Part shown: positions 5,733 to 7,586 of the stretch, piece by piece | Position numbering within the stretch: the first letter of the stretch is position 1 | How the letters are laid out: every line of letters begins with the position of its first letter | Assembly (NCBI GenBank): GCA_020052115.1 | Contig: JAGVPR010000262.1 | Coordinates: forward strand, 1-7,586 | Direction: 5' to 3' | DNA length: 7,586 bases | From: Candidatus Eiseniibacteriota bacterium | GTDB taxonomy: Bacteria; Eisenbacteria; RBG-16-71-46; JAGVPR01 | Made by a program: the position numbers and the translations under genes | Notes under the pieces: model-generated | The model's input: only the letters and a program-made list of their open reading frames with translations | What the model was told of the DNA's origin: nothing | Database searches by the model: none

Positions 5733-7586
5733 ATGCGGTCACGTGCTTTCGATCCTGCACAGCGGGATGCCCCGTCGCTGGCGGGGTTCGCCGAGCGGCT
5801 CGGCCCGGTCATGAGCCGTTTCCGGCGATTTGTGCGCGCCGTCCGTTTTCTCCCGGTGCTCGCCTTCGGCTTCACCGCCGGCGCGACGCCGCCCACGAAC
5901 GTCTCCGTCCACGTCCAGGTCCAGGATTCGTTCCAGAATCCCCTCCCCGTGCGCGTCCACGTGCGCGACGCGGAGGACCAGCCATATCCGCGCGGCCTCG
6001 ATGCTCTCCTCCTCAGCCACAATCCGGGCGGCACCATGCGAGGCTATTTCTACGCCGACGGCAGCTTCGACATGTCGCTTCCCCCCGGCCCCACCAACAT
6101 CACGATCGGCAAGGGCTTCGAATGGCGGCCCGTCGAGCTCTCGATGGACCTCCCGGCGGACACCACCCTCACGGTGACGATGGGGAAGCCGTTCGATGTC
6201 CGCAACCAGGGCTGGTACAGCGGCGACGTGCACGTGCACACGCGCCACCCCAATCTCGAATACCTCATCACCCCCGCCCAGATGCACGACATCGGGCGCG
6301 CGGAAGATCTGGCGATGGTCTGGTGCCTCGACCAGGAATACGAGTTCACCGGAGCGCCGCACGCCGTCTCCACGGCCGAGACGGCGGTGTACTACTCGAC
6401 CGAGTACAGAAACCAGGCGTACGGCCACGTCTCGCTCCTGGGGCTCGAATCGTCAATCGGATACGAGTGCTGCGAGCCGCCGGCGGAAGCCGCCTATCCT
6501 CTGCTCACCGACATGCGGACGGAGTGGAATCCGTCGGACGACCAGGGCATGGTGCTCTCTCACCCGTGGACGGGCGGCGACTTCTTCGGTGAGGACGGCT
6601 GGCCCGACCTCGGCCTGGGTCGCGAGCTTCCGGTGATGGCCGCGCTCGGCGCGCTCGATGCCGTTGACGTCTGCAGCTACTCGAACGTCGGCGGCGTTCA
6701 GACGTCCGACTGGTACTCGCTGCTCAACTGCGGATTGCGCCTGCCGCCTTCCGCGGGCACCGACGCGGTCACGAACCAGTACGACGAGAGACCCCCGGGC
6801 GGCTACCGCGTTTACGTGAAGGAGTTTCCGCCGTCGCCTCACGATCCGGCGAAGTGGGTGCGCGGCCTCCGGGCCGGCAAGTGCTTCGTCAGCAACTACC
6901 CGCTCATCCCGATCTTCACCGTGAACGGGGCCCAGGCCGGGAGCGTGCTGCCGCTCTCCGGACCCGAAGCCGAAGTGCAGGTGCACTTCCGGATCCTCTG
7001 TCCGCTCGCGCTGTCGGGGGCGACGCTCGTGCGAAACGGCGAACCCGCCGGCTCTTTCCAGCTGGTCCCCGGTCCCGACGGGTCAACGGTCGCCGACATC
7101 ACGACGACGATGACGATCGGCGAGAGCTCATGGATCGCGCTCCGTGTGAGCGGCTTCTCGACGATCCCGCACGCCTCGAGCACCACGCTCTTCGCCCACA
7201 CGGGCCCGATCTACGTGGAGCTGGACGGCGAGCTGATCCGAAGTGCGCAAGACTCGGAGCGTTTCGTGGCGTGGATCGACTCTCTGCAAGTACTCGCCGA
7301 GCGGCGGGGGAATTGGCCGAGCGATGACGCACGCCAGCACGTGCTCACGCGCTTCGAAGAAGCGCGCGCGTTCTATCGCTCCACCCTTCTCCACGCCGGC
7401 GAGAGCATGCCGACCCCGCCGATCCGGCTCCTCGCGTCGCCGCAGCCGGCGAGCCGGGAGGTCCGCTTCGTCGTGGAGCCGGCGGCGGCAAGCGTCCTGG
7501 ACATCTTCGATCTCCAGGGACGCTGTGTCGCCTCCAGCGGGTCTGCGAGCGCCGGCGCGGAGATCGTGCGGCAAACCGCCCCCGGC
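5733..7586 (+). CDS. Secreted CehA/McbA-family (PHP-like) metallohydrolase with C-terminal FlgD/T9SS-like domain, 3' end outside window
   Basis: The frame runs 618 codons to the right edge without a stop. ATG 5733 has GAGGTG 9 nt upstream. ATG 5811 (Met27) lacks a ribosome site but begins a more typical signal peptide (MSRFRRF, then FLPVLAFGFTAGA), so the true start is one of these two. Residues about 56-150 form a beta domain like carboxypeptidase-regulatory domains. The catalytic domain opens with GWYSGDVHVHTRHP (H167 and H169, the HxH metal pair), then YGHVSLLG (H232), VLSHPW (H277) and LRLPPSAGTDAVTN (D344), which are signatures of the CehA family. A beta segment with LVRNGEPAG and a helical segment with FVAWIDSL and FEEARAFYRSTL follow. 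Residues 563-618 (ASPQPASREVRFVVE, LDIFDLQGRCVASS) look like a FlgD/T9SS type A sorting domain and are cut by the edge. CehA hydrolyses carbaryl esters, but the substrate here is unknown; likely an extracellular phosphoester or ester hydrolase. Confidence 0.88.
   Translation, partial: MRSRAFDPAQRDAPSLAGFAERLGPVMSRFRRFVRAVRFLPVLAFGFTAGATPPTNVSVHVQVQDSFQNPLPVRVHVRDAEDQPYPRGLDALLLSHNPGGTMRGYFYADGSFDMSLPPGPTNITIGKGFEWRPVELSMDLPADTTLTVTMGKPFDVRNQGWYSGDVHVHTRHPNLEYLITPAQMHDIGRAEDLAMVWCLDQEYEFTGAPHAVSTAETAVYYSTEYRNQAYGHVSLLGLESSIGYECCEPPAEAAYPLLTDMRTEWNPSDDQGMVLSHPWTGGDFFGEDGWPDLGLGRELPVMAALGALDAVDVCSYSNVGGVQTSDWYSLLNCGLRLPPSAGTDAVTNQYDERPPGGYRVYVKEFPPSPHDPAKWVRGLRAGKCFVSNYPLIPIFTVNGAQAGSVLPLSGPEAEVQVHFRILCPLALSGATLVRNGEPAGSFQLVPGPDGSTVADITTTMTIGESSWIALRVSGFSTIPHASSTTLFAHTGPIYVELDGELIRSAQDSERFVAWIDSLQVLAERRGNWPSDDARQHVLTRFEEARAFYRSTLLHAGESMPTPPIRLLASPQPASREVRFVVEPAAASVLDIFDLQGRCVASSGSASAGAEIVRQTAPG

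Noticed and set aside
5739..6428. 229-codon minus-strand open frame
   Set aside because: Antisense of the metallohydrolase, whose plus-strand frame carries HxH and other family motifs.

Overview
The window is GC-rich bacterial DNA with dense, tightly spaced genes. Three protein features point to an uncultured lineage near the FCB superphylum, for example Candidatus Eisenbacteria: a secreted enzyme with a FlgD/T9SS-type C-terminal domain, a PEP-CTERM protein, and a lipoprotein beginning with a GCAYYN motif. The lineage is an inference; no rRNA or taxonomic marker is present.

Layout. Positions 4700 to 1 (minus strand) hold a pyrimidine biosynthesis operon: promoter, RNA attenuator, pyrR, pyrB (aspartate carbamoyltransferase), pyrC (class I dihydroorotase), then a TPR lipoprotein 19 nt after pyrC that runs off the left edge. 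Positions 4785-5378 (minus) encode a small secreted CHRD-domain protein with a C-terminal PEP-CTERM anchor. A divergent intergenic region of about 350 bases follows, with a candidate sigma-70-type promoter on each strand and an operator-like dyad. From 5733 to the right edge (plus strand) lies a secreted CehA/McbA-type metallohydrolase whose C-terminal sorting-like domain is cut by the window end.

How it works together. PyrB and PyrC catalyse consecutive steps, carbamoyl phosphate plus aspartate to carbamoyl aspartate to dihydroorotate. PyrR should sense UMP and control the whole transcript. The leader contains a near-textbook PyrR-binding stem-loop (CCUUUAA, a 7-bp stem, a CNGNGA hexaloop, AAGG), followed by an intrinsic terminator with a U7 tract. 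The 5' arm of the binding stem can alternatively pair with the 3' arm of the terminator. This is a complete anti-antiterminator, antiterminator and terminator set, and it is the most interesting object in the window. The TPR lipoprotein appears to share this transcript and so may be expressed with pyrimidine demand, or may have its own promoter not visible here.

No tRNA, rRNA, CRISPR array, insertion sequence or phage gene was seen. The long open frames opposite the pyr genes and the lipoprotein gene are GC-driven shadows.
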